A DNA stretch of 64,000 nt from Nymphaea colorata (taxonomy: Eukaryota; Streptophyta; Magnoliopsida; Nymphaeales; Nymphaeaceae): positions 4,101,503 through 4,165,502 of the forward strand of contig NC_045143.1 in NCBI RefSeq assembly GCF_008831285.2. The letters run 5' to 3'. The position numbers and the translations under genes are program-made. Positions within the stretch are counted from its first letter, which is position 1. Every line of letters begins with the position of its first letter. Positions 26,740 to 38,429 of this stretch are shown here, piece after piece. The notes beneath the pieces were generated by a model, which had not been told where the DNA came from, did not search any database, and saw only the letters and a program-made list of their open reading frames with translations.

Positions 26740-27458
26740 GAATCTGGCCATCTTTCAAAACATAAGAGAGCATATTTATTTAAAACTAAATCCGATCCGA
26801 ATCCGATTAGATATTTACCTATATTCGAACCCTAATCCGAATCCGATCAAATGTCATTTCTTAAATCCAAATTCGATCCCATTTCTTAATGGGTACTGTT
26901 TTTTTTTCCATATTCGATTTTCTCAAAACGGTTGGGTTGAATATCCGATTGAATCAGATATATTGGGATGTAAATCGTTTTGACGACAATCCAATATTGG
27001 GTTCTCAATTCTAAGTTTATTGGACAAAACCAACAGAAAATTCAGATACGACTAGTAAGTGGATTCAATTTGGTGTGATTTTTTCCCATATCTGAATTCA
27101 TATACAACTCTGAAGTCCGATCCAGCAGCATCTCATTGCTTGATAATGGCGTGTTGTTCTTCAAATGATCTATTTTAGGAACATGTGTTTCAAGAATAAA
27201 ATACTCTTTTATCAAACAGAACAACCATAGTGATACCACCAATTTTCATGCTCAAATTTATCCTTCCAACATGTGAACTATTTCAACTTATTTTGAAGCA
27301 TTTCCGCAGATATTTCCCAAATATTATGTGGTTGCAACTTAACAAAGTAAGCTCCTAGTATTCATTAAGTGACATTACTGCTACTGCACTCCAAGAAAAA
27401 GACAGTAGAAAGGACAGAAGATGGAGACGCCAATATTACACTATTACACTTTGGGTGT

Positions 27459-30400
27459 TCAATGCTTTGGGAGAGTTCTCACACTAAGCAGCTTCACATC
27501 ATCTATGGTAGGTCCACAAAGAGCAGCATCGCTCCTTGTATGGTAGTATGTACTAAAGAAGACGACCCGAGTTCGAATCGAGGTGGCAGCGAACCTGAGC
27601 TCGGCCCGCTTGAACCCACCTGTGCCGCTTGACTCATAGGGCACCTTGATGGTGTCCCTGCCAGCGAAGGCCTCAACCACCATCGAACCTTCGCACTTGT
27701 TGTTGGCATCGCCTACTGCAAAAGTCAGTGTGTAGAGCCTCCCGGGGATCGTCCTTGCGACCTGTGCGATCGCGCTCTCCTTTCCGGCGACGAGCTCGAC
27801 CGCTCGCCGGCCTTGTGGGACGGAGTAGTGATCAGAATCGATGTACCGGACGGCCTTGAGTGACTCGACCATCCAGGCAGGCAAAGGGGAGTGATCATCC
27901 TCAATTCTAGGGGGCACAAGCACACCCCATGTTGTGTTTGGGAACACGTAAGGTCCTTCCTCAAAGCCTCCATTCTTCAAAAGGTTCTCTGCGTATAAAG
28001 ATTGAATTAGCGGATACTAATCAAACGAAGTTTCTCAACAAGACAAGGAACAAAGAATTCTTTTCTAATAACTGAAAACTCAGGCTCTGTAGGTTCCATT
28101 ATACTGATTTTATTTCGATCAAGAACGGAGATCAGGTAAAACGACGACTCCATTTGATCTCAACAACTCACAGAACCAAGATTGTGATAAGGGTAGGACA
28201 GTATAAACGACTTGACCGGTCTTCCTAGTCTGCCAGTTCTTGAGGTGCGTGTTCAGGAATTCCGAGACTGGTAATGCCAAGAGTCAGCATCTCAGAAAAC
28301 AAAGCACCAAAGGAGAACTGGCACGATTCTCTTATAAGAAGAAGACAAGGATGACATCGGGAACATGCCGCCCAGAGTTTGGGCCACATCTTCTGTTTGT
28401 GGCAGAGAAAATCAGGCACCACCAGAACCCACAAAACAAGGAACGCCTTGTCCTCTCCCAAGGAGCAGCAGACTTTCATGTAGAGTAATATTATACAGTC
28501 CAAACAGAAGGCAGATTGGGACTACCAATTCACCCTTTGAGTAACAATGGAGCAAGTCAAGAAACTGTTAATGGCAGAAAACTAATGGCGTGACATCAGC
28601 GGAAAGGTGGGCAAGAAGGCCGCCAGCGCCAAGGCAATTCTTCTTTCCACAGATGGGAGCAGAGTTAGGTGCTTGATTTTAGCCTTACATGCTGCACATG
28701 GTACCATTATTCATTTTTTTAAAAAAACAAAGAATTCCTGTGCTAGCTGTTCTAAAACAGAACCAAAAGTTGTATTCCAAACAGCTGTGCTGTTGGCATG
28801 GTTTTGGAAAAAGGATATTTTGATGGGAAAGGGAACACCTTTAGATGCCTGCCAAGTTCCTTCTTTAATCAAGTCACACATGTAAGAGAGAGAGAATCAG
28901 AAGTGCTTCTTTTTCATTATACCTGTATATATTTAGCCTGTAGATGAATTATTGCATAACTGTTTGGACATTAAAAAAACATGCGTTGGAATGAGTTGTT
29001 TTTGTATATTTTGAGTGTCATATGGATTTTTGTCCAGCCATAAGAGATCCATCAATTAATAGACGCGTCTGGATCAGGTAAAAACGTCATGTCTTTGCAT
29101 TTTATTTGCTAAATATGAAAACCCACATCTAAAATTGATCAATCCTGCACTTCTAGTCTCTGAATCAAAGGGTTCGGAAGTATCTAGCGTTCTTCAAGGA
29201 AATTTAAACATCTAGAGATGACAGTTACCTCTTTGTAACAACACCCATTAGATGGAAATTTAATTTGTGAAGAAAGATGCTTGAAAGAGGCTCTAATTTG
29301 AAAACCAACTGCTTCTCAAAAAGTTTCAAACACTCGGCTGAATTGGGTTCAAATCAGAATCAGTTGTGAGTTGGAAAGATCAGAACTTTTTTCAAACAAT
29401 TCGAAACTAAACTTGAACTATCTAAAAGATTTATGAAAGTAAATTAAACAATGACATAAAATCCAATCAACAAAAAAACATTAAATAGTCATACTTCATA
29501 TATAATAAAATAAAATCTAACAACAGAAAAGAAACAATTTAATTATTGGTAGTCTAAATCGATGCAATCGATTTCACTAACACCAGTCTCAACTGAAGTG
29601 GTCCAAAAAGAGAGAGGGAGAAAGAAAGAGCTCTTACTGTTGGTTGGCCTAGGAGGGTAGAGAGTCTTGATGGCGATGGAGTCAATGAGTGGTCCGCAGG
29701 CGGGGTCTTCCTCCACGCCGGGGTTGTGGATGATGACGTCCACCTGCTGGAAGTCGGCCTGGAACGCCCAGGCGTAGGAGTCCCACCCATCGCTGCTGTA
29801 TATCGTCTGCATGGGCAGCACGCCGGAGTCCAGCGCCACGCTCACGTTCAGCTCCTCCGCCTGAGCGCACGTCCTGGCGGCGCTGAAAGTGACGGAGTAG
29901 TACACCCCTACCACCAGCCCCTTCACTCTCTGCTTGATGTACGCCTCGTTCCCCAGCCTCACCGCGTACGCGCCCTCCGGCACCACCAGCAGCATGTCCC
30001 CCTGCTTGTGCCCCGACTCTATGTACTCCACGAAGCCGGAGATCTCCCAGAACGGTATCGCGAACCGCCCCGTCACCACCGTGCCGTTCATTTCCGACGG
30101 CTTCGGCCCGTACTCGAAGTTCCCGTTCGGTAGTAACCCTGCAACATTCGTTTCATCACGAGTTAACCAATTTATTATGGTTTCAATCATGTCTTTCCTC
30201 CTCGTGTTAAATTGGAGGAGTGAATGCTGCTCGTGACTCCATGATCATGGAATGTGTACCGGATGAATCGTAAAGAAATGTGAGACACAACATATCTAGG
30301 AGCAATTGAAATTAATGTGGCAGTGATTATTTCTAGTTTCAATAGCGATTCACATAACATTTTTTGTTCTGGTAAAGGGAATGCTCCTTAGGTTGGATTT

Positions 30401-31010
30401 GAGCATTTTTTTCCCCTTCTGTTTGAAGGAGTTGTGCCTAGAAAAACCACCATCCATTTGCTGCCATGGTGATAAATTGCCCGATTAGTTATGCTCTGAA
30501 CTCGTTGGTTACGAAAACGCGAGACTTGAAATGTGACTTCTGAAACTTGTCTGTTGCAAATGTAGAAACAAGCCACAAAAGCAGAACGACACCGTTGCAG
30601 GCGAATCTCCGATACCAACTTCAACAACATTAGGCATAAACGTTAAAGAATCATGAAATCAGCAGCAGTTCACTTCTAAGTAGCTTTTTGATCCTTCTTC
30701 CTATAAGAGGCTAGAAGAAAATGATCGAAGCAATGCATTTTTGGATAAAAGGGAGAGCAATCATGGGCAGAAAAGAGAGAAAAGAAACCAAAAAACAGGA
30801 AAACTGACCCCATCTCTGCAGGTTCTTACTTATCGAAATTTTTTGGGCGAACGTGCGGGGAATAGAAAGAGATGATGAGAAGCACAAAATAGCCGAAGAT
30901 TAAGTGAAGTACAGCGGCTTACCATCAACAATGGCTAGAACATGACGTTGATGACACGAGATGACGAAGAAGAAGAACAATGTAAGGAGAGAACCAGGAG
31001 AGAGACCCAT
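27459..31010 (-). CDS. DUF642 cell-wall protein (BIIDXI/TEEBE-like)
   Basis: Secreted plant cell-wall protein of 372 residues. Family members associate with pectin and are reported to promote pectin methylesterase activity. Three exons join in frame: 30923-31010, 29638-30138 and 27459-27988 (stop TGA). The start at 31010 is chosen because it gives a clean signal peptide (about residues 1-27, with LLTLFFFFVISC); an in-frame ATG at 31,091 would put a polar extension before it. The two tandem galactose-binding-like DUF642 halves begin LLPNGNFEYGP (about residue 31) and NLLKNGGFEEGPYVFPN (about residue 199). The second half keeps IEDDHSPLPAWMVESLKAV, SVPQGRRAVELVAGKESAI and CGPTIDDVKLL. Length and exon structure fit the family; no defect was seen. 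Confidence 0.95.
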
Positions 31011-31061
31011 TTGGGGGAGGATGGAAGTCTGATACGAATGCGGAGAGGGGATGGCTGAAGG

Positions 31062-31073
31062 GGCTTTTATTGG
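31062..31073 (-). promoter_or_regulatory. CCAATAAAAGCC, possible TATA/CCAAT element of the DUF642 gene
   Basis: On the minus strand ccaataaaagcc lies about 52-63 bp upstream of the chosen ATG. It could serve as a weak TATA-type box. The assignment rests on position only. Confidence 0.35.
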
Positions 31074-31106
31074 TGAGCCAACCATGGACACATCACGAGG
31101 TGGGTC

Positions 31107-31146
31107 CTCTCTCCCTCTCTCTTTCTCTCACTCTCTCTCTCTCTGA
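31107..31146. repeat. CT/GA microsatellite in the DUF642 promoter
   Basis: About 40 bases of mostly ct units lie 100-135 bp upstream of the DUF642 start. GA/CT tracts are common near plant transcription starts and can bind GAGA-binding (BPC) proteins; no function is shown here. Confidence 0.7.
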
Positions 31147-32549
31147 GGTAGAAGAATTGAAAGGGCAGTGGATGGATCGTGAAAATCCTCAGCATTGCTG
31201 CACAGAGACAGAATCACCCTACTATTTCTTCTGTCGACATGAAAAACCTACTGCTACTTCATCATTATCACCACAATAAAAAAAGGAAAATCAGAGCTTT
31301 TCTCCTGTCCACAGTGACCGATAACTCCCCACATGAGCTAACACCTGCACAGATCAATCTACAGAGCAAGTCGGTGTTTAGAACAAACCCATGTTAGCAC
31401 ATTAAATATATGATGCAAAATTAAGCTTTCGTCCTGCATATAGCACCTTAAAAATAGCAGAAAATGTGGTCCCATAAAAGGGAAAAGTTAACCATGTGAA
31501 TCCTGCCAGCTTTCGGCATTCTACCACACGACCACCATTAATTGGCCTCAATCTTTTAAGCATCTTCATTAACCTCTTCTTTGAGCTCCGGATTTGTGGC
31601 GACCTTTCTTTTGTCTGCATAACAGAAGGAACCATAATGTTGTTAAGAACGGAACAGACTTCATGGCTCACTGAATAATCACCCAATAGAAGTTTGAGTA
31701 ATGGCACATACATCCTGGTAGAATTGTGCACTATTTCCTAGACAAGATTAATGTCTTCAGCAGTTGCATTCATTGCACATCTTATCTTTTGGACTGCTTT
31801 TGACCATTCAGTTCACTAAGTTTGAGTAATTGCAGAAACATTGATGTTGACCACAAAATTCAGCAACAATTAATTATATCAATGAAATTTATAAGTTCCC
31901 CGTTGTTAAAAGATCCAGAAGCCATTTGCTTCCATGAAACTAATCATATGGATGTTTCCTACAGTTAAAAAAGCCTATAAATACCATAATGAACTGATCA
32001 AGATTCCCTGGTAAAGACTTGCGGTTTATGGAACTAAAATTTCCTGATCTATAAAATAAAATCCTAGGTTTTCATCTTTTCCAACTTAATCTCAGTGTAG
32101 GATCTTAAAAAATCATTGGTCCATACAATTTCAATCAAGTCTTGATCATTTTTTTTTATTTTTCTTTTAGGATGCTAGCTGCAAACAGCATCTCGTGGAC
32201 TGTACAACCATTGGATGCATGCACATGGTAGCCTTTTATTCAGTTTCGAAAATATTCTGTTCTTGCAGTATAAAAAGTACTCACCAATCAGCAGTTGGGA
32301 CATTGGCGTGAAAGGCTTTCTAGTCCTAATTCTGCTGCTTAGTTGTAGTTTGATGTTTGATGGCTCTGTCCAGTTAGCCTGGCCCATCACGTGGGATGAC
32401 GGCCTGGTGTCCAACATCTTACACTCCTTTTAATGGCACGTAGTGTCGCCAAGCTATATCTATCCATATAATATTTTTTTTTTTGGCATAAGTTCAAAAT
32501 ATTTTTTTTGAAGCACAACCTCTTAGTCTTTATTATTTCAAAGAGGGTT

Positions 32550-33045
32550 TTAAGTGTCGAATTTCCTTGCAGCCATAGATGCCAAACACTAGAGCACCAA
32601 GCGAGCAGTTGATGTTGATGGTGGCCTTAGAAAAGGAAGCAAAGATAAAACTTTAAGCTTGCCATTTGATGTTAAGAACAATCCGTGAGTGTTTTACATT
32701 TATTTAAGGGTTTCATGAATCTATCCTTAATTTGGAGTAGATTTATGAAACACTCACACATTATTCCTAACGCCAAATAACCATCCTCCCGTCAAAGACA
32801 TGTCTTCAAGTTTAGAATTTCCTTGCAGCCATAGATGCGGAACACTGGAGCACCAAGCGAGCAGTTGATGTTGACGGTGACCTTAGAAAAAGAAGCAAAG
32901 ATAAAAACTTTAAGCTACCATTTGATATTAAGAACAACTCTTGAGTGTTTTATGAATCTACCTTAAAATTAAAGAATTTTTATAAAACATTTATTTAAGG
33001 GTTTCCTTAATAATTTCTAACGCTAAATAGCCTCAAATTTTCAAA
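32550..33045. repeat. direct tandem duplication, period about 256 bp
   Basis: The segment gaatttccttgcagccatag starts at 32,559 and again at about 32,815. The copies share agcaccaagcgagcagttga, then gttga.ggtg.ccttagaaaa and a following MITE-like hairpin. They differ at scattered bases, so the duplication is moderately old. No coding potential. Confidence 0.8.
32662..32780. mobile_element. MITE-like hairpin element (TTCATGAA family)
   Basis: The left end (catttgatgttaagaaca, then gtgagtgttt) and right end (aaacactcac, then taacgccaaataa) are inverted copies of each other around a core with ttcatgaatcta and tagatttatgaa. The core resembles the elements at 36.9, 57.6 and 62.5 kb. A degenerate version sits in the second copy of the surrounding 256-bp duplication. 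Confidence 0.55.
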
Positions 33046-33677
33046 ACATAAAACATTCATTTTGCCTTTATAATTATTGCAAAAAATTGTATTCCTACCT
33101 TCATTAAAATTTTGAAAGATTCATAGTTTTGGCCCTTCTTAAGAGACCTCAAACAAACAGTTTTGACACTTTTTTGCGCTGGTGAAAAGGTTCGGAAAGT
33201 TTAGAGGTCGATCGGAAAAATCTGAAAATTTTGGTCCTGATTTTTAAATGAAGTAACCACAGAAAAGGCGGCCGTCGAAGTTCTTCCCCCAGAGAACACC
33301 AGAACAGCCACGAGGCAAGAAAGCAGAAGCTTTCAACAGGCGTCGAAAAGGAAAATGTAAAGTTGATGGATCGTGGAGGGATCTGATCCGTTCAGCCACG
33401 AATTATAGGTCGAAGTGCAGTGCTACTGTTCATAATTTATTGACATCTCCATCGAGAGTCGTTTTCATGAATTTCTCTCATGGGATTAGAGACAGACAAT
33501 TCCCAGAGTCCCAATCGGACCATTAAATCGAAAGCGGTGGTGTATCACTGTCATTTTCAATACTTCTGACCCGCTTGGAGCAATAATTGGCATTTCACTG
33601 CTACACGCTTCTAGCTATATTATTACTAGTAAAAGGCTCATTTCTCTTGTTTGTAATCAAATGTAAGAACAACCACT

Positions 33678-34150
<473 letters not shown>

Positions 34151-34369
34151 GTTCTAATCTATCTTGTATAACTCCAAACTAAGGATTCAATTTACCAAAT
34201 AAATATGTATGTGTAATGCTTGATCAAACTATGTTGGTTAGATAGCCCCTCAAGGAAAAGAAACCCAAAAACTAAATCTGTTTTGATTCAGATCTAGATA
34301 ATCATATTCCAGAACAAGATCTTGGTTGGTGTTTAAGTGTTTTCAGGGCTCATACTTGTGTAGGAATGT

Positions 34370-34800
34370 CAATATATCATATTTGAATTTGATATTCGAT
34401 TTGAACTGATCTAAAAAAAACATATATATATAAAAAAAAAACATAATATCCAATTAAGAAAACAGATCAGATTTAGACTTAATAAATGACATCAATTGGA
34501 TTCGGATATACATAAATATCCAGTCAGATTCGGATACGAATTCAGATTGGATTTATTTTTAGACAAATATTTTATATCTAATGTTCTTACGTTTTTAAAA
34601 TTGGGAATTCGGTTCAAATTTTGGATTCCTATTCAGATACGATTATAAAAATCAGATTCAGATTGTTAAACTGGATTTTGGATTCAGATTCAGATATGAT
34701 TTTTCTTTATTCATATTCAAATCCAAATCTGAATTCGAATCTAAAGGATGAATATTCTAAAAAACAAATCTGATTTGAATCCGATCCATTGTCATCTCTA
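34370..34800. repeat. degenerate gattcggat/aatccgatc-type repeat
   Basis: AT-rich sequence built from drifting variants of gattcggata, gaattcagattg and aaatctgaattc. Similar tracts lie at about 16.68-16.88, 26.45-27.0 and 62.66-62.96 kb. They could be remains of one dispersed element; no termini were identified. Confidence 0.5.
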
Positions 34801-35477
34801 CATCTGTTTGTCAATTACATTGGGTTTCGGACCGATTACTCTAACAAGTATCAAACAAACCAGCGTCATATGCAAAAAAGGACTATGAGAAGGGAACAAA
34901 AAGAGATAAACTGTACGACTGTATCAGTGTTGAGATATGGAGAGCTATCAATACAGACACTTGCAGTAATGGTTTTATGAATATTAGCTATTTGTTGCAA
35001 TGCATCTAAGCCAAAAGAGCTGCTTGCTTTCCAAACAAATGATTTCACATAGAGAAGGCAAAACAAAAGGGTGAGCCCACCTGCCCTTGTCTTTTGACAC
35101 CCCATTTCATTGCTTTGTTGAATGTAAAACAAGCATCTAATGGTGAACAGTAATGGGGAGATGCATTCCAAAAAGCATTTGCAGGCACCAGCTAATAGGC
35201 TAATCTGATCTTTAATACATGCCAATTTAATTGGGCCAAAAGATGGTGATTGATGGAAACAGAATGTCATTGTCGGCGACCGCCAATGGGTCGACGCCCA
35301 CGTGTGGGCTCCCTCAACCAGGAGAGTCCAGCTCCCCTAGCTTAGCAGTATGAATCTAGTAACCAGAGTGATCAACTTTCAATGTGGCTCTTTACATGTG
35401 GTCATGATCTTCCTAAAAGTGACCATCAAGCCTTATACCTAAAGTTGATTGAAGTTCATTAATTGAAAAGTTGTGGT

Positions 35478-35725
35478 CGTTCGTTCGCATGGTGGTTCGT
35501 GAGATGTGAAGCCACCCTCTCTTTCCTCTGCCTCCAAGATTTAGAGCTAATTCGGCACCTGAGTGGTCCTATGGTACACCCTTCAACTTGAGTGTCATTC
35601 GTGCGCATGGTGGTTCGTGAGATGTGAAGCCACCCTCCCCTTCCCCTGTCTCCAAGGTTTAGAGCTGCTTCGGCACCTGAGTGATTCTATGATACACCAT
35701 TCAACTTGAGTGTCGTGCATGTCAC
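35478..35725. repeat. tandem duplication, period about 118 bp
   Basis: Two copies of gcatggtggttcgtgagatg, then tgaagccaccctc, cggcacctgagtg and caacttgagtgtc begin at 35,487 and 35,605. They differ by a handful of substitutions. No ORF or known element. Confidence 0.85.
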
Positions 35726-36902
35726 CATTTGCAGTCCAGAAAAAAGGCACCCACAAAACCTAAACCAAGGACTCGTCATCAACAATGCTCAAGCCAACCA
35801 CCGTTGACACATTTAGTATGTAAAGAGAAAAAAAGACCGAGGTACCACAATTGAATCGTTAAAAATTTTCAATCGAAAGGCATAGATTGAATTCCTTTTT
35901 TGTTCATTTGCAACTCACTGCATCGAAATATGAGTAAATAATTAGCTAAAGATTAAGTGGTTCGCAATTACAAATTGCTTGTGATGTAGCTAAAAAAAAG
36001 TGGACCTTCAATGGCTGCAGGAACATCTGTAATCTTCAAGAAAGGTATTGTCTACTTCTATAATGGGCAGATGCCCTTTGAATTAGGTGATGTTGGTACC
36101 GTCACCTTAGTGCTAAAACCATACTAATAACCAAATATGTGTTTTTATATCAGCAATGTCAAGATCAATCGCTGAACTAACAATCTGATCATAAATTTCA
36201 TCCATACTCTCAGGTTGAAGGACGTTCAAGAGCTCCCTCCTGATCATCCCCTTGTATCATTTTATGGAAGGAAAGAAAAAGGACATTTGTCCATAGTTTG
36301 ATTTCTCAAATGCATGGCATATAAGACGGGATTGCACAGTGAAAAATGTGAACTTTTGTTGTTTCTTCTAATTAAAAATGCATTATATATCATATTCTTA
36401 ATGCCCATAGATTTTCTTGTTTGGAGTTATTTGTCCTATATGTCAAATAAAAAATTAATAATATAAGAATGACCTTAATTTTCTAGGGTTCGACAACGTG
36501 TTAGGATATGGTATAGCTGGGGTGGGTGGGTGAAGGCAATAGTTGCACCGCGTTGTTGGATCAGATACTGGGCCTACTAATCTGATATCATAAGTTGGCA
36601 CCTACTTTTCTGCCGGAGCCTAATATAAGGCTGGCCCAATATGTTTGGCTCCGAGTTTTCTCTAGTGGGTGGGCCTGGTCCTAGTCAGGCCCAGCCGTCT
36701 TGGTTTGCATATTTTAAACAACTATCCTTATGAACCCACCTTGGTCATGCGGCTCATCCACAGCTCAGCTTCTTTATGAATAAATATCATTGAGCATGGT
36801 CTTTGGTATCGCTCTGTCAAATTTATTAAGAAGCTTATCGAGATTCTTATGAATAGAACCCAAACACAACATGATCAAGAAGTGAGTTGCGGGATTCCTT
36901 TA

Positions 36903-37111
36903 GAGGTTGTTTGGCAACGATGACTTATTGTTACTGTTTCATGAATCTGATAAAAAATAAATAAAATAGATTCATGTAACACTTGTAATGATGTTATATG
37001 AATTTGTCGTATTTTTTAAAGATTCTCCTAAAAACAAAATAGATTCATGAAATACTTATAATAGTGTTATGTGAATTTGAGACAGGTAACAAAGTGCAGC
37101 CAAAAAGCCTC
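36903..37111. mobile_element. MITE, Harbinger/Tourist-like, 209 bp with TTA target duplication
   Basis: The left end is GAGGTTGTTTGGC and the right end, reverse-complemented, is GAGGCTTTTTGGC. TTA flanks both sides (36,900-36,902 and 37,112-37,114). Internally it has agattcatg..acactt and related inverted segments shared with the 57.6-kb and 62.5-kb elements. It has no coding capacity. Confidence 0.7.
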
Positions 37112-37828
37112 TTAGGGCTCGAATTTCTCAATTCAACGCATGTCTCATGTTCGAATGCCCGTTGAGCTTTAAACAACTCCTCAAAACAAAGAAGAAAAAA
37201 AAAACATCCGTATCTCGATTTTTTGCCATGCCTTGTAGCTTAAAATATGTGTCGATAAACTTTTTGTTGTTTATGAGTTTGTGGAATATATTATTGTAAC
37301 TCACTCTTTAAAACTTCCAAATGCAATTATGAAAGAAGAAACCAAAAAAGGGAGAAAGAAAGTGAGAAAAGCGATACAGAGCCGAGGCACTCTTTTTGGT
37401 TATACATCAACCAAAAGATGAGGATGAAGATTATAGGAGCATTGGTGCTGGTGGATGGGCATGCATGCAGTTCCTTCTTTAACGTGCAAAGCGTTTGATT
37501 GATGGCACAGTTTCTCGCGAGCTGTCGGTCGGCACGCGGCCACCCACGCGCTGTGGATGCACGTTTGCATGTGCATTCCTATTGGCATATATTGTCTCAT
37601 GGGATAGGCGAGACTCGTGTCAAACACCATCTATAAGCGAATGTTTCTCGAAACTCAACTGTAAAATCTTGGAATTACCAAATTTCGTCAGGTAAAAGTG
37701 GTTCATATACTTACCTTGCTGGGAGTACGAGTTTTAAGTCAACAAGCTTTAGTATATATATATATATATATACGCGTGCAAGTCTGGGATGTTGATAGTG
37801 CTGATATACATTTGATCGTGTGTGATCC

Positions 37829-38013
37829 GGGGTAGAGCCAAGGGCTCGTATGAACCTTAGCCCCACTCAAATTTTTTTTTTTTTAAATTTATATGTAAAT
37901 TTTAAAAAATTTCAGTTGTTTTATATAAAATTTTTGAAAAAATCATATTTTGGCCCTAATCAAAATTTAGAAAATGTAATTCGACCCCCTCATAAACATT
38001 TCTAGCTCCGCCT
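37829..38013. mobile_element. small inverted-repeat element, GGGCGGAGCC family
   Basis: The left end is ggggtagagccaag and the right end, reverse-complemented, is gaggcggagctaga. AT-rich interior with tatgtaaattttaaaaaat. A sister copy lies at 38,225-38,429, with fragments at about 24.0 and 39.5 kb. No coding capacity. Confidence 0.5.
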
Positions 38014-38178
38014 CTATGTTTGATGCACACAGCACCACTTAGGGTTCAGAGCAAGAATCAAGCCACATTACAATTGACGATCCTTTTGTCACCACTTTCA
38101 TTTTGACGTGATCTTGTAGTGAAGATGCGTTGTTAGGTTCTCCATTTTTTTAGCTCAAGCAACAAAGTTTGGAACGCG

Positions 38179-38224
<46 letters not shown>

Positions 38225-38429
38225 GGGGCGGAAGGGGGGGGGGGGGCGCCTAGGCCATGGCCCCACCCCAACCAATTTTTTTTTAAAAAATTTAGTGTAA
38301 AAATTGATTTTTTTTTTTTTTGTCTCAATGTATTTTTTGAATATAAGTTCAGTTTGGCCCTACCCAAATCCAATCCACAAAACCTAGTCCCTATTTGGCC
38401 CGTCTTTGCGAAAAATCCTGGCTCCGCCC
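38225..38429. mobile_element. small inverted-repeat element, GGGCGGAGCC family
   Basis: The left end is ggggcggaagg and the right end, reverse-complemented, is gggcggagccaggat. It sits right after a TA microsatellite (about 38,187-38,220), and tatatatg also follows its right end, so it may have inserted into that microsatellite. Confidence 0.5.

Larger units (their letters stand above)
22963..27458. other. intergenic DNA between the kinase and DUF642 genes
   Basis: Holds the kinase promoter (immediately above 22,962) and, nearest 27,459, the DUF642 3' UTR. Repeats are a poly(A) run (about 23,658-23,674), a TA microsatellite (25,052-25,077), a GTT then GT microsatellite (26,007-26,056), a duplicated 43-bp unit (26,653-26,739) and degenerate tccgaatccgatc-type sequence (26.45-27.0 kb). 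A ggactccgccactac-like end at about 25,170-25,185 resembles the GGCGGAGCC family at 38 kb. No gene was supported. Confidence 0.6.

Noticed and set aside
31402-31731. 109-codon minus-strand ORF upstream of the DUF642 gene
   Set aside because: No recognised domain and no convincing gene context.
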